Position numbers and translations under genes: made by a program | In this document: piece after piece, positions 5,280 to 5,835 of the stretch | How the letters are laid out: each line of letters opens with the position of its first letter | Numbering within the stretch: position 1 is the first letter of the stretch | Notes under the pieces: model-generated | Database searches by the model: none | Told to the model about the DNA's origin: nothing | The model's input: the letters and a program-made list of their open reading frames with translations, nothing else | DNA from: Synechococcus sp. HW_metabat.54 | GTDB lineage: Bacteria > Cyanobacteriota > Cyanobacteriia > PCC-6307 > Cyanobiaceae | Length of the DNA: 5,835 bases | Assembly (NCBI GenBank): GCA_018623675.1 | Contig: JAAZVJ010000071.1 | Coordinates: forward strand, 1 to 5,835 | Direction of reading: 5' to 3'

Positions 5280-5835
5280 ATGGCACGGGCTCCAAAATCC
5301 CAACGCCGCCCTTTTGGCAAAGGGGAACTGCTCATGCCGCCGCCACCCGCACCGGCCCAACCCCTCAGTTCCTGCCTCGATGCACTGCGAAGCACCTGGC
5401 GGCAAGAGGGCTCCCTGGCTGCCATCTGGCAAGACTGGCCCAACTTGGCCGGTGCCCAACTGGCTCCCCACTGCCGACCGTTGAGTCTTCATGGGGGGCT
5501 GCTGACCGTGGGTGCGAGCCATCCCCAGTGGCGCCAAGCACTGCTTTACAGCCGCCCCCAACTGCTGGCCGCCCTTCGCTCCGCTGGCCATGCCGTGAAA
5601 GACCTGCGCATCCAGCAGCACCACAGCCAGGCCAGGGCTGAGCTGGAAAGTGAGGCCTCCGTTTGGGCGAGGCACCCCAGCCGCATTGATGTGCACGGCA
5701 TGGAGTGTTGCCCGCGTTGCGGACGCCCCTCTCCCGCAGGGGAGATGGCCCTCTGGGGACATTGCGGCTTCTGCCGTCGCACAGAACTGGCCCAGGTGAT
5801 GCCCGTTGATCAACGCTCATCTGCATCAGACGAGC
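5280..5835 (+). CDS. DUF721/DciA-family protein with C-terminal zinc ribbon (3' end cut by window)
   Basis: This frame is open from ATG 5280 to the window end (185 codons, no stop reached). Residues 1-30 are basic then proline-rich (MARAPKSQRRPFGKGELL, then PPPAPAQP), probably disordered. About residues 32-112 match the DUF721/DciA fold: SCLDALRSTWRQ, IWQDWPNLAGAQLAPHCRPL, GGLLTVGASHPQWRQALLYS, and a final LRSAGHAVKDLRIQ strand. DciA proteins load or operate the replicative helicase DnaB in bacteria lacking DnaC/DnaI, and DUF721 is their defining domain. A linker then leads to CPRC (Cys144, Cys147) and CGFC (Cys162, Cys165), a plausible zinc ribbon. The ATG is the first usable start after an in-frame TGA at 5247-5249, and AGGAA at 5264-5268 is a possible ribosome binding site, 11 nt upstream. 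The family match is by motif reading; the replication role is inferred from the family. The gene diverges from vipp1. Confidence 0.85.
   Translation, partial: MARAPKSQRRPFGKGELLMPPPPAPAQPLSSCLDALRSTWRQEGSLAAIWQDWPNLAGAQLAPHCRPLSLHGGLLTVGASHPQWRQALLYSRPQLLAALRSAGHAVKDLRIQQHHSQARAELESEASVWARHPSRIDVHGMECCPRCGRPSPAGEMALWGHCGFCRRTELAQVMPVDQRSSASDE

Noticed and set aside
5262..5826. Two - strand frames (183 and 153 codons) opposite the DUF721 gene
   Set aside because: The + strand frame has recognisable DUF721 and zinc-ribbon motifs and a possible ribosome binding site; the antisense frames have neither.
1..5835. tRNA, rRNA, CRISPR, insertion sequence or phage features, and the picocyanobacterial Yfr1 motif
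   Set aside because: I found no cloverleaf-like sequence, spaced repeats, transposase motifs or terminal inverted repeats, and no Yfr1 core sequence on reading; nearly all bases are used by ordinary genes.

Overview
The window is GC-rich, densely coding bacterial DNA. It most resembles a unicellular picocyanobacterium of the marine Synechococcus/Cyanobium group. The best evidence is a Vipp1/IM30-type protein with the C-terminal helix that separates Vipp1 from PspA, together with the overall protein style, very short gaps, overlapping genes and almost no Shine-Dalgarno sequences. The assignment comes from family knowledge and was not searched.

Layout. Two genes on the + strand open the window: the 3' end of a MacB/LolD-type ABC transporter ATPase (1-274) and a complete OmpR-family response regulator (334-1068). 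Five genes on the - strand follow, read from right to left: vipp1 (5175-4405), a thioredoxin (4336-4010), a class I PLP aminotransferase (4023-2830), a monofunctional biotin-protein ligase (2836-2057) and a secreted M23 metallopeptidase (2026-1034). At the right edge a + strand gene starts at 5280 and runs off the window. It encodes a DUF721/DciA-type protein with a C-terminal four-cysteine zinc ribbon. No intergenic stretch exceeds about 105 bases, so there is no large unexplained gap.

How they fit. The thioredoxin, aminotransferase and biotin ligase genes overlap at their ends by 14 and 7 nt. The M23 gene follows after 30 nt, so these four look like one transcription unit. vipp1 lies 68 nt upstream on the same strand and may be its first gene. 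The response regulator and M23 genes converge and overlap by 35 nt, leaving no room for an intergenic terminator. vipp1 and the DUF721 gene diverge from a shared 104-nt region that should hold both promoters. Membrane and envelope functions (ABC export ATPase, Vipp1, M23 peptidase) are mixed with housekeeping metabolism (biotinylation, amino-acid transamination, thiol redox) and a probable replication factor.

I see no mobile element, CRISPR array, tRNA or rRNA, and no clear sign of horizontal transfer. The window looks like ordinary core-genome sequence. The points most worth a second look are the zinc ribbon on the DUF721/DciA protein, the substituted biotin-binding loop of the biotin ligase, and the overlapping gene architecture.
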